Positions 47,562-59,612 of a DNA stretch of 64,000 bases are shown one piece after another (position 1 is the stretch's first letter; each line of letters opens with the position of its first letter). This stretch comes from Strongylocentrotus droebachiensis. Taxonomy: Eukaryota; Echinodermata; Echinoidea; Camarodonta; Strongylocentrotidae. Both the position numbers and the translations under genes were made by a program. The notes beneath the pieces were generated by a model that saw only the letters and a list, made by a program, of their open reading frames with translations, was not told the origin of the DNA and did not search any database. The stretch covers positions 62,001-126,000 of the forward strand of contig JAVYIG010001584.1 of NCBI GenBank assembly GCA_035222895.1, read 5' to 3'.

Positions 47562-47705
47562 TGATATATCTCACTAATAAAACATTGTAAAGGCTATATA
47601 GTCTCAAACAAACCTACACCATTAAACTTCAAGCTCACTCACACATGACATATTGCGACACTTTCAATGCTACTTATTTTTTCAAGTTCACGTATGTACA
47701 AACGG
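47562..47705. repeat. direct duplication of about 140 bp, copy 1
   Basis: Shares GGCTATATAG, ATTAAACTTCAAGCTCACTC, ATTGCGACACTTTCAA and TTTCAAGTTCA in order with 47917-48060, with scattered substitutions and small gaps. Confidence 0.8.
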
Positions 47706-47916
47706 CGACAGTTTCAATATAAAATGTAAGTTCTTCTCACTTAAATCATGTGTCTGGAAAGAATTCTTTACCCATTGTTGTATATTGTATTAAATTTTAA
47801 CTGACAATGAATTCACATTGTAATGTAATTTTCAAGTTTCCCAGGTTTATTTAGGAGAATAGAAGATTGATATTGTTAAGTTGTTCGATAACATCACTCA
47901 GTTTGATTTGATTGGA

Positions 47917-48060
47917 GATATATCTCACTAATGAAACAGTGTAAAGGCTATATAGGCTAAAAAAAAAAAAAAAACAACATTAAACTTCAAGCTCACTCAC
48001 ACATGATATATTGCGACACTTTCAAGACTACTTATTATTTCAAGTTCATCTACAAACGTC
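47917..48060. repeat. direct duplication of about 140 bp, copy 2
   Basis: Second copy of 47562-47705, containing an A-run that the first lacks. It continues into TTGCTCGGTCGCTACGCTCC, a phrase typical of dispersed repeats. Family unknown. Confidence 0.8.
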
Positions 48061-48508
48061 AACTTCTTGCTCGGTCGCTACGCTCCTAGATCCTTCGCAT
48101 AATATCCTTCAAAATATACAAGTAAATATTTTAGAGAATATTATGTATTCTGTTGGTATCACGTAAGCACAGTTTACACTGTATGTTTACAAGATTAAGA
48201 GTCATAGCAATAGATCAGTGCTCCAAAAATGAATATTCAGCTTGCTCTTTTAAGAAGTCCCTTCCTGCCTACTTACTAAAATTTACCTAATAAATATTTA
48301 CAACCATTCGGACTGCACACTAGATACCGGCAAAGTAAAAGTGAAGTGTGAAAAAAGGATATAGCTTGTTTTTATACTGTAGTTTTGCTAAAGAATGTAA
48401 TTTTGTAATACAACAACTTCAAAAACCTGTGAGGGGGTAGCATAGAGCTATATAATAAGACTTATAATATAGCTCTATGGGGGTAGTCACTTCCGTCACC
48501 TCCGCCCC

Positions 48509-49022
48509 TTTCACTGGCGTACTGATGGGGTTAACCCCCCCCCCCAATATAATAACCCCCCAAATGGATTTATTTCTAATGTGATACCAGCAATTTACAA
48601 ATGTTACTAAAGTGGCATTATTTGTCCATGAGCTCCCAGGGGCTCTACCCCCTGTACCCCACGAAGGGCCCAAAGGCGGCCCCCTGGTTGCTCATCTGGC
48701 CGTTATTAAATGCCTAAAATCCCTGAGCTACCGGGGCTCTGCCCTCTAGACCTCACTCCAATTAGTGACCTGCCAGTATCACAAAAAAGGTATCAAAATA
48801 TGCTCATCTGACCGTTATTAAATGCCTAAAACCCTGACTGCTCATCTAACCGTAACTAAATGCCTAAACCCCTTGAGCTTCATGGGGCTCCGCCCCTGGA
48901 CCCCACGCCAATTTACGATCCACTTTCTTCACTCGCTTTGCTCCACCTGATCGTAAATACTTTAGTCCCCCACACCCCCCCCCCCCCTCCCCAACTTTTT
49001 TGCTCATTACGCCACTAGCCCC
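48509..49022. mobile_element. GC-rich dispersed element with internal threefold repeat
   Basis: Bounded by TCACTGGCGTACTGATGGGG and, on the right, CATTACGCCACTAGCCCC. Inside, a unit containing GCTCATCT..CCGT..TAAATGCCTAAA is present three times, with GGGGCTC.GCCCC phrases between. C-runs sit near both ends. Probably a decayed MITE or composite. ORFs over it are not genes. Confidence 0.6.
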
Positions 49023-50233
49023 TATCGCTCAATATGTTCCTTCATCCCTCGCATTTCGTCCCCCCGGTCATTAAAAGAAATCGCCGCCCCTGATTGTAGG
49101 TGTTTGAAGCCCTTTGAAGTACATTTAAAAGGCTGTGGGGGGTGGGGATGGGAGGGTGAATTGCTTCCGCAATCTTTAACCAGCCTCTAAATATATTAAA
49201 ACATTGATAAACTTAATTATCAGAACGCTAGGCGGCTTTACTATTGTTCGCCCTCTTGTGGTGGGCTAATAAGACTGTTCAACCAACCGACGAAGCATTA
49301 AATCAATCAAAGATGCCATCAGTCCTATTTCATATTGTTTGAGGCTAATAAATATGAGAGGTATAACATCCCCTGAGGAAGCTTGCTAGATCTCTTCATG
49401 TATGTCCAACGTCAAGCTGAATGAGTTGCTGGTATCAACTATTTTTCTCTCTCGATGTGTTGCTAAATACATGGATAATCTGCAATATCCCGACCTAAAA
49501 AAAAACCTATTATAATTCAGGTTAAACAGATGTCGTAAGCGTTCATACGGGACATGGGGAATCTTGAACATCTTTGTATCATTTAAGGACAATTTAAACA
49601 TGGTCTGTTGAAGCCGAGAAAATATTGCAATTTTCTGCCTGCCCTTTAAAAGATTTTCATCATCATCCTAACATTATCGTCGCGTTTCGACATCATGTTT
49701 TCATTTATCTATCGCAGGTTTTTACAAGTAATCACTGGTTTATTCTGCTTAAATGTAACGTTTTAAATTATTCTACACATACATGTTATTGAATCATGGA
49801 GTTGCATTCAGAAATGTTAAACATTATAAAGCTATTTTACCTCCTGATTAAAAAGGTGTTAAAAAATGACTGTCAGGATATTATAAGCATGGAGCTGAGT
49901 GGCATAAATTGTTTCTGGTGAATTCTCCGATTCCAGCAATAGCTTTCCACGGTGTATATCAGCCCTTTAATCGGTAGTTTCACTGCAGTTAAAGAGAGGA
50001 ATACAGACTCACTCTATGGAGTGGTTCATCAATGTTACAGAAGACTTCAATCCTCTCTTAAAGCAGGTGAGCTTCCCCATTCAATCCTGAGCTAATTTGT
50101 CTATTCATCTTTTGAATTATAAGAATATAAAAACATTAGTACAGATAATGATAATGTTTCACAATCCGCATCAGCTTCATAACACCTGACTTATCCTAAT
50201 CCCTTTTCAATCTCACAAATTATTGACAATTCT
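49023..50233. other. unique spacer
   Basis: AT-rich DNA without a recognised gene. The minus-strand ORF at 49386-49601 has no domain. Confidence 0.45.
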
Positions 50234-50757
50234 GGGGGGTGGTTCACAAAGATCCTAAGTTGAACTTATCTCTAAGTTGGAATTAATAATTATGGAAAGC
50301 CGTTTTTTTTAAAAGATGTTTTCCAATCCAATCGAATCCAAAAGATATTTGATATAGCGCTTTTTCCTTGCAGTTACAAAGCGCTGCACACACGCTCCAC
50401 AATGTTTGGGCCACTTAAAAACAAAAGTTAGACACTTCTCAGAGATCAGTCAAATATAATGTAGGTTGGTAATAAAGTAATTTCTAGCAGAATAGATGTG
50501 ACCTGAGTAATTTCCTGAACTGGTCAACAAATGAGACCGCCTGCACAGTTTTATAAGGCATAACATTTTGATTCAAATCATTCATGATTTCTATTATCAA
50601 GGAAACTTCATGTTCCTGATGTGAAATTTATAAAAAGTCTAAAATACTTGATTTTTCACTAATAAATATATTTTTGTTAAAGGCTAAAAATGGCTCTCCA
50701 TAAATTTTAAGTCCAACATAGAGTTAAGTTCGACTTAAAATCTTTGTGAAACACCCC
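50234..50757. mobile_element. MITE family A copy interrupted by another repeat
   Basis: Ends GGGGTGGTTCACAAAGATCC and ATCTTTGTGAAACACC with the usual A arms and core. About 250 bp (roughly 50312-50560) are extra relative to other copies. Confidence 0.75.
50312..50560. mobile_element. insertion inside family A: GATATAGCGC repeat
   Basis: Contains GATATAGCGCTTTTTCC and TACAAAGCGCTGCACA, a pair of GCGCT half sites seen in SINE/LINE tails of invertebrates (recalled pattern, not verified). It interrupts the left part of the A core. Exact limits are uncertain. Confidence 0.4.
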
Positions 50758-52873
50758 CCCCCCCCCCTCCCTGTACTGATAAAGAGATGCAAAATTACAA
50801 TCCGATGGAAGCCATATTCATGTTTTACATTCGGAGTGATTTCTTCGCCCTTGAAAGAGAAAAAAACAGGCATGGACAGGGGAGAGAGAAATCGGACGAA
50901 GACAAACACAACGAATGGTTCAATTTTCTGTAGCTATTTTGGTAAAAGCCATGGGGTGTCAAGGTGTTTTAATTCCTTAATGAGATTTAAATTTGTGATA
51001 CATTATGTCTTTCAAAGAAGGATAATGTTCCTAAAAGTGGTCGAGAAGGGTGTCTTCATGTAGAAATGAGGCCACCAAACATGCTGAGGAACATCTTCCG
51101 TTGTAAAAAGGCAGAAAGTAAGATATTTGTGATAGAGAAATAGAAGAGAGAGAGTGTGTGTGTGTATAGAGTGTGTGCTTTCTTTGGCTTTATTGTCGGA
51201 ATCGAGGAGGGTGCCAAAATGCATTTTGTGGACCTCATAGTTTTATGCAAATCATGAAATTGTTTGAGCTTATTTCGACAAATTTCATCAGTTTCCTACA
51301 TTCTCTCATTACTTTCAAAAAAAGTGTGAAAATATATGTTGACATTGAAGTGGTGAAAAAAAAGCTTTGCCTTCAAATCAAATAGCCTTTTGTTGTTTTA
51401 AATCAGAATGATTTCTTGTATTAAGAACTGATTTTTTAGGGTATATATAGTTAACAACAATCCTGGAGGAGGGTTAAAAGAAAGGTAACTAAATAAGAAT
51501 CTAACAAAAAATATGATAGAGCCATATAAGGAAAGAGAGAGAGAGAGAGAGAGACGGGGGGGGGAGGGAGAGAAATAAATCTAAATCTATTTGTCGTTTG
51601 GTAACAGTCAAATAACACTTCATGTCTATCACTGATTTGTCAAAGACACAATGCTTGTTTTCTTCGTCCATAAAGAGCTTCCAATTTCGACACATTTATC
51701 CCGGTGGTCCCCTATTGTCGATACATCACTCATGCCGTCACGGTGTAGTGGTCTTGCTTTTATCGGTCCAACCTCCCTAAATCTGGACCATGAATACATC
51801 ATTGAATGCCTCATTGAAAGGACACTGGACACTCTGATAGCCCCCTAATTTGTAGGGAGGAGCAAAATGGTGTAGATTCCAAAGGATGGTAATGATTTAT
51901 CAAGTACCACCACCTATTTTTTTTAAAACTTAAAGTACTTGCATCATTTACCTAAAATAAACTTCCTTTTCACATGTTATTGAGACAGGAAACAAAATGT
52001 TTATATTGGCACAGACTTTGAAAATGAAAGATATTAACGCTTATGGCCACAATTTCTTTTTGTTTTTGCTTTTCTCTTCTTTATCAATATGACTGAGTAG
52101 TTATTGATTGCTATATTTGATGCACACTCGTGAATTTGTATGATTTTCGAGGTATCGAACATCACATATTGTCGTTCTTTTGTACTAAGGAATAGAAATG
52201 TGGGAAAATTGAAAAAAGTAATGCAAAGAAAAATTAAATCAAAATTACCCTTCAACAGACGACGACATGTTTTATATAAATTTCTAGCAAGAAATTTGCA
52301 CATCAATAATAGTAATGGGATTGCACATATACAGTTTCATAGACAGACTTAAATTATATTGAATAATGCATATCACTTTTCAACTTTCATCAAGTTATGT
52401 ATTTATATTGTGTGAACCTCTTTCAAATGGTAAGAGATATATACATTGTACATGTTTAGACATACGTTAAGCCAAATTGCAAGCGTATCCCTTTAATAAT
52501 CATTGATTTTCTAACACGGAACTGTCCACAATAGAAATGTTTTTCGTTTTCAAAGGAACCATGACATGTCCCATTACCCGACACCTCGAGCAGTTTAACA
52601 CTTCTCCAAACTAATTTAGCAAAAAGCAGATTTACCTTTCAAAAATCATACATTATCACTTTTGAATCTCGTCGACAGTGCAAGAATACCAGCCTTTATG
52701 ACACAAATCGTCTTCCATTTTCACTCCTTTAACAGAATTCTTTTGTGGGTAATTTGACAGGATTGTGTATCAAACGCTCGCCATTAACTATCATTAGTTG
52801 TGGATGTAATTATGAGGGTGGGAAGGTGTTATTGTGATGGGGTGTTTATCAAGCACCCATCAAGGGAGTGCTG
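50758..52873. other. gene-free stretch
   Basis: Contains a C-run, a short GA/GT tract at 51145-51170 and GA/G-runs at 51534-51572. A GC-richer block at 51650-51850 is open on both strands but without domain or splice support. Otherwise AT-rich. Confidence 0.45.
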
Positions 52874-53021
52874 GGGCCCGTTTCATAAAACTTGTTATCT
52901 ATAACAAATGCTCAATTTCTATGACAAATTTGCGCTCAGCCAATCAGATGCCATGATTTCAGTAGCTTATAACAGTAGCTTGTAACTTGTTATTGATATC
53001 AAGTTTTATGAAACAGGGCCC
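52874..53021. mobile_element. 148-bp MITE with GGGCCCGTTTCATAAAACTTG ends
   Basis: GGGCCCGTTTCATAAAACTT on the left is matched by AAGTTTTATGAAACAGGGCCC on the right. The arms extend through TTGTTAT/ATAACAAG. The centre has AGCCAATCAGA. A short palindromic MITE of a type common in marine invertebrate genomes. Confidence 0.8.
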
Positions 53022-53986
53022 TGGCCCATGAGAGTCAACCCCATTCAGTGAAAGAGAATAACCAGCGCTTTTGTGACAAAGGCTATTCGGAAGTTTGTTA
53101 AGTGTTTACGCTTTGGAGACGCCAAAAATAATGGGTATTGTGGGGGCAGAAAGTAAACTGTTGAAGGTGGTGAAAGGAAGTTTCTCCTTGCTTTATATCT
53201 TTCTTCGCTATAAACCTCATGACAGTGATTGTTGCTATTCGATGGTGTCGCTCCTTTGACTGGCAGGTGAATAGGGGATAATGATAGGGTAGGGAGTTGT
53301 TGAAGATGAGTGACATACAAGGATGGTGGTCATTTTTGTAAGTGATTTCTTGACCACTTGGCAAATTTTCCTTCAAGATCTCTATTTCTCTTTTACATAT
53401 TCTCAATTGCTCTATTATTTATGTTTGCTTTCCCTATACATTTTTGTTATTATAACCGGTTTGTTAAATTCCTTTTCCCTTCCATTTTCTATGTTTTACT
53501 CTTTACTTTAACCATGATGATTGTGTTTGCTATCACAATCGTAATCCCGTCCTTCAGCGCTGCGTTCTTCGTGAAAATATTACATTTTGGAAAATGTAAA
53601 CTCCCTTATGCGGCCCATATAAATGTTTTATACACACCCTATATTAATCAATATCTGAAGAGTATTGTAATGTTATTTTTTTCTATAGCAGGCACGGAAA
53701 TTAGGTATCCTGATTGGAGAGGAAGGGAAAGTATATATATATACATATATAATGGAATGTTTTTCTTTCTATAATTTGATAAAACTAATTCAGGGCCACC
53801 ACGGCCATCACTGTTGTACAAAGAGCCATATGGTATACATTGATACAAAAGCAAATGATTGCACAACAACATAAAATGAAACTACGTGGATAGACAACAC
53901 TATAAGTGTTTTTTTTTTAATTTAAAATTAACTGATATATCACCATGCTCTGAAATCCAATGCCATGGCTATTCTAACTCAATTTT
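53022..53986. other. unique spacer
   Basis: No gene recognised. The ORF at 53358-53774 is T-rich and Phe/Leu/Ile-rich; it has hydrophobic stretches but no family resemblance and ordinary intergenic composition. Confidence 0.4.
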
Positions 53987-54191
53987 TTAAAGGTAGGCGT
54001 TACTACTGCAGCTAGAAGGGATTAGACCACACAGCGAGCCATCGAGGTCACTGTGACAGGTGGCTATCTCATTAACTCAGCTCTCATTTAACATAAGAAA
54101 AAGAGGATCATGGGGGACCAACAGGCACCGATTTGGGAAGTTTTCTATATAGAGGGAGCAAGTAGCTACAAGTAGGACAGTGTGCCTTTAA
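53987..54191. mobile_element. TTAA-flanked MITE family F, copy 2
   Basis: 205 bp including TTAA at both ends, inverted relative to 2189-2389. Ends TTAAAGGTAGGCG and, in reverse complement, TTAAAGGCACACTG. Confidence 0.8.
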
Positions 54192-54886
54192 TTAAAAAAA
54201 ACAAAATTATCGAATATAATATCATGCCCAATAGACTGCTCTTATTTATAAAAGGGAATCTACAACAAACAAGCTCATATTATTTTTTACTAAATTCCCC
54301 TATATTGCACTACAAATATATTTATCTAAATTAGTTTAAATACCATGCAATTAATTGTATTTATATCTCCGTATGTTAATTCGAATGTATTATTACTTTC
54401 ATGGCCTTATATTATTGTAGGCCTAAGTATCTTTTTTAAACATCTATTTGAAAGAACAATTCTTTTCATTCTTTAATTAATGCTTTTGAATTATGGAATC
54501 AATGTGAATGTTAAATATACAATACAACTAAACTGAAGTTGCTCACATTCGTTATTCATCGATAATTGTAAATCCTTCTTTGATATGTATGATTCAATTC
54601 AGAATTCCATATGTTCTATATTCTATATCTTACGTTTATATGTTTCTTAATTCATATGTATGGCTTTGTACTTCTCCACTTAAGACAATTATTTTGTCGT
54701 CCTTTTGAGTTACTTCATCATATTAAAAAACAAGAGCAAAGCATAAACAGTAGGCTTGCGGGTGCACCATGTGTGTGAGAGAGAGAGAGAGAGAGAGAGG
54801 ATTGAGGAGTTCTGAAAAGGACTCTGATTCGGTAATCTTTCTTGGGGGTGTGTAGTCCTGAAAAGGACTGTTTGTTATCTTTCTTA
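54192..54886. other. AT-rich spacer with GA tract
   Basis: Unique AT-rich DNA, then a GA tract at 54775-54799 and the repeated phrase CTGAAAAGGACT (about 54814 and 54859), each a short imperfect palindrome (AGTCCTGAAAAGGACT in the second). Confidence 0.5.
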
Positions 54887-54933
54887 GCTTATAGTTCTAA
54901 GGCGAACTATAGCGCTTGGAGAGGATGAGTAGC
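54887..54933. repeat. double-hairpin interspersed repeat, copy 2 (partial)
   Basis: GCTTATAGTTCTAAGG, then CGAACTATAGCGCTTGG and GAGGATGAGTAGC, matching 580-626 with few changes. The second hairpin seen at 632-673 is absent here. Confidence 0.65.
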
Positions 54934-57900
54934 ATCTAAGAGCAAAACAATCATGTATAGTTCTGATATGTTAAAAGTATTGCAATCCAAGCTAATGTAA
55001 TTTAAATATTTATACAATTTTTTAAAATAATAATAACAACGTACTATTATTGTCTCGATACAATGCAGACAAAAATAGTTGCAAAAAGAACAACTGATGC
55101 TCAACAAATGTAGCCCTGATTAAGTATGTTTTTGCCTGGAATGATAGTGAAAGTTTACAACTGTCAACAATAAAAGACATGGCTTGAGTAAAAATAAAAT
55201 ACGTTCTAGAAAACATTTTATGTAAATAAATACATAAAGAGAGAGAGAGAGAGGGGGGGGGGGAAAGGTTGAGAATGAGGAAAAGTCAATGTAAAATTTA
55301 CACTCGGATTTCAAAACGAGATGAAAAGATGATCGGTGAGGTAATGACGTCCTTTGCACTTTCCATCAATCGCTCGACATATCAACTCAAAATATAAGAC
55401 AACATATTGAAGCAGCCTAGCTGTTTTTGCTACAGGGAATAAAAACGAAGTTCGGATGAAAAGAATTACTGAAACAACTTGATAATGAAGGTGTTGAAAA
55501 GAGCCTGTTGCATGCCAGTATTATTCCAAGTACCGCGAGCATGTTGAACTGGGTATTGACTGCGCTTACCCATCGGCGAGATAATTTTCCCCGCGTAAAA
55601 AAATGAGACAAAAACAGTTTAGACAGTTGTCGTCTGGCCCTAGCTTTGTCTCGACAATACGATTTGTGATATGTTAATGGTTAATGAGTCATTTCAGAGG
55701 TAATGGTATAATTTTTTTTTAAATCAATAACCTGATTGTATCGCTGTCTCTCAATGTTCCGTACGACTTTTGGCCTCTTTATGTATATGTATGTCAACAT
55801 TTGGTCTGACATGTTCGTATCCTATATGCCGTATTTAAAATCACAGATGTTTACTTCAAGAATTGTTAGTCTCTTAATACTTTTGAAATATTAATCATTA
55901 AGTATTCGGGAACATCTCTGGAAACATTCTGTCTTTCTACCCCATTTAAATCGCAAATTTGACCCAACTTTCCCTCGACCTCTCTCACTCACCAAGCCCC
56001 TGTTTCGGATTTGTAACAGTCTGCATCATAAGCCCAGACTAAAGTCTTAGCACCCCTTAAATCAACTTTTCTCTCTGGCATCGGAAGTTCTTTCTGCCAA
56101 TCATTCCCTCCCTTGCACGAAGGTTTCCTTCTTCTTTTCTAGTTACCAGGAGGATATAACAACCACAAAAAGGAAGCGAATAGAAGTGTATGTATAGTAG
56201 AGGGAATAAAGTGCATTCGAACTTGGCTTTTTCTCAGTCGCCGAGCAAAAAATAGTGCAAGAACAAGAGGACAGACAGAGAGGGGGGAAAAAGGAGAGGG
56301 GGAAATAGTTGGTGCTTAGCCAGAGGGTTTCCTGCTACACGAGTTTGGTTCATATTTTTTGCTCGCTAGAGCGGGGTATGGGTCAGTTTTGATCCTCTTT
56401 CGAACCCTTATACAAATTATATCCGTATTCTTACCATAACACGGGTTTCTTGCGATTTACGCTCAAGGCAGGAGAGGTGTTTTCTTAGCGTCGAGTAGAC
56501 CGCTTGTTTTTAACCTGCCATTTCTTGACAACATATACCTGTGGAAAAAAATAATTGAGCATGAGGGCTGGAGAGAGAGGGAGAGAGAGAGGAAGAAAGA
56601 AAGGGAGACACAGGGAGAGTGAGAGAGAGAGAGAAAGAGAGAGAGAGGGGCATAGATACAGAGACGTATTTCGGAGATATTTTTCGACAAAGCTACAATA
56701 ATACTTTGATTTTGTAAGCTTGTGATTACGAAAACATAACTGTTGTATTGTCTCTTTGAATTTAATGAGCTCCTACGTTAAGATTTCTGAGAAATATTTT
56801 GTCCGGCGGGAGATAATTTATTTTACACAAAATATGAACTTATACATTTTCTACTCATTGATAATTATGAATATAACGATAACTTATTCTATCGCTGTAT
56901 GCATAATATTGATGGAGTCAACTTTGGAAATTCGTCACTTTGTTCTGTTTCCTATGACGAGAGCTTTTGGCAAAATCAATTTACATGGTACATTTATATA
57001 TTTTCTAATGTGTCACATAGGAATTAGAAAAGCGTCACGTTACAATGAACATCAAATTGTGCTATTCTAATGCACTGTAGAGTTTATGAATTGTCACTAT
57101 TAATTTGAATTGACACATTTAATTTAGGGGCACTTTCCCATAGTACTCTCTCTTTTTGGGGGGCGTTTTGATATTTGTGGAACTCTACTTCTAATCTGTT
57201 TTGTTATGATATGTTTGGAAAATTGAAATCTGTAGCATGAGTAATTAAATGAAAAAAGGATGAGCGGCTTAAAAAAATTGTACTTCCAGAAATTACTTTA
57301 AATAAACTGCGACTTCTACACCTAACCTTTCATTAAAACATTGTTTTAAAAAACTGGAAAAAAAACCTACAGTGTGGAATAGCATTATTTGCTCTTTTTT
57401 TTATCCATTACTGGTTGATCAGATCTCTCGACTCAATTTTACCCAACTCGCAAGGTACACATAGATAATTTACGTTTTGTACCGATGTTATAGCCCGTCG
57501 CCATGGATAGAAGTGTGATTGAGGACGGGGTGGTATTTTTAAATCTTAACTTTTAATTATGGCGTGAGGAAATTAGTGTAGCTTCAGAGGTTTTAATTTT
57601 AAACATTATAATGAATATCGTGTGGCGAAAATAGGCAATCATGACGATTTAACAAACAAATTTAACCATTAAAAGCAAAAGCTATAAAACAAATATCAGC
57701 GGAATATATGAATATATAAAGTTTGTTGCTTTCAATAACTATAAAATCCTTATCCCCAGTATTTGATTAAACGGATAGATCAACGTACCATGATGGCTTC
57801 CTTATATTAGTTCACTCTTCCGTAATCATACATTTAGTGTTATCCTTACAATAACACTTTAAACAACTTGACATTTTAGTAGTTCAATAGTAAAACTAAA

Positions 57901-58990
57901 CTCATAAATACACTATATAATACTTTAAATAATACTTTGAATAGTATATTGAATATCATATTGGCAGTACTCTATGTGCAAATGTACGGTTACAGCATGT
58001 ATGGTTTGCTTACCATACACTTAGGTTTATGAGAAAATACTGATTTTAAATATCTTTAATTTGACGTCCACATACTGCACGTGCTTTGCTTTATATAGTA
58101 CACAGTTCCACTATACGATTGTTTCCAAGTTTAGTGCCGTTTATATTTTCAACCATAAAACGATTGCAAAGATTTTCGAAAAATCAACTTAAGGCAATTT
58201 CAATATCTTTGCCCAGACCTTTATTCAAATGCGATAATCAGTTGGGTTATAAAATCGTTCTTGAATTGATTTGCGAACATCACCTCATCTATCTTACGAT
58301 GAAGTACATGATTATTTCTGATAAAGTAAACTTGAAAATATTTGTGTTGATATCATGTAAAGGAGTTATAAAATAGAGATTAATATCTATCACTATCATC
58401 ATAAGTGCCATTGTAACGTTACTGTTATAATTTATATTAATATTAATATTATCATTGTTGTTATTATTATCATTACATTTTTTGTAGGTATTACTGTTAT
58501 TTTTGATGATATTATTATTATCATTATTATTAGCAACATTATATAAATCAGTATTTTTATCATTATAAATGTTAGTGTTATTATTATTTAAAGTAGTAGA
58601 AGTATTAGTAGTTGTAAGAGTAATAGTAGTAACAAAAGTATCATTGGCCTATTAAAATCATCATTATTTGTATTGATATTATTGAATCTATTCATCGCAT
58701 CTCATTATCGAGGGAAATGTCAATGTACTTAATTGTATCAAAACAAAATAGCTTAATGCAACTTTGATAGGCCCTTTTCTCCGGGGTGGGGCGGTAAAAC
58801 TCTGAGATTGCCTTTTAACACCATTTGGAAGTACAGGCGGCTTTAAGGTCAAAGAATCAAATGATTTGCGTGTCAACTGTAATCTTTCTTTGGAATTGAT
58901 TAGATGGAAATGCTATTTAGCATGTTAAATCAATCTTGTTGTCACACGCGCATGAAAATACTTACAAGATACCAAAAACAAGGGAGAAGA
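54934..58990. other. AT-rich gene-free stretch upstream of the DM gene
   Basis: Holds GA/G-runs at 55238-55264, a GA-rich tract at 56566-56650, and ATT/TTA/GTA trinucleotide-type repeats at about 58430-58640. ORFs at 56756-57070 and 58086-58376 are AT-rich with no domain. Distal regulatory DNA of the DM gene may lie here (inference). Confidence 0.5.
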
Positions 58991-59612
58991 AGTGATGACG
59001 TCACAAGTATTCATCGCGGACCAGTCGGCGACACAGCGTGTGGTCTGACCAATCAACGGCCGCGTTATATGGCTCTGGTATCGACAGTGGCATATGCATG
59101 CATTGTTGCGCATGGGGCACACACGTTTTGGAGAATAGTCTGGGGTTGAGTGTATATTTGTGTGTGTGTACAGCGAAGAGCATAGGTTGAGGAGACGCAG
59201 GTTTTATACATGTGTGTCAAGTTTGTGTGGTACCTACCTCCTTCAAGTGGAATATCTTTTGATATGTTGATGTGTCAACCGTAGTGCGGACAGATCTTTA
59301 AAAAGTGACCACTTCACAAGACGGATGCCTCAGATTTATTTTGTAAACAATTCGTTTACCATCTCTTATTTGGGACTTTTGCTGCTGGTATTCCTCGCCT
59401 CTAATTCGACTTTTGGAAGATACTTTGCTCTGAAACATTTTAAACAAGATTCTCTTTGACAGAAAGGGGTCATTAGGAAAAGTTTATTCCATTTTATCTG
59501 ATAGATATTTTTGCTGAATGAATTTAGATATCTATGTGTAATTTGTGACTCTTCAGCTGAATTTTGCGAGGCTTTTAATCGTCTTTCTTTTCTCTGGAGT
59601 TGACATCGTGCC
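58991..59612 (+). promoter_or_regulatory. probable promoter and 5'UTR of the DMRTA-type gene
   Basis: GC content and CpG density rise here. A perfect CRE palindrome TGACGTCA lies at 58996-59003 and a CCAAT box (GACCAATCA) at 59049-59053, about 610 and 560 bp before the ATG. No clear TATA box was identified and the start of transcription is unknown. An in-frame stop (59601-59603) just before the ATG supports the translation start. Confidence 0.45.

Noticed and set aside
51629-51848. ORFs open on both strands in a GC-richer patch
   Set aside because: No recognisable protein family and no splice-site pair; left as spacer.
53358-53774. 138-codon hydrophobic ORF, possibly a membrane protein
   Set aside because: T-rich composition gives Phe/Leu/Ile by itself; no family resemblance and no exon-like boundaries.
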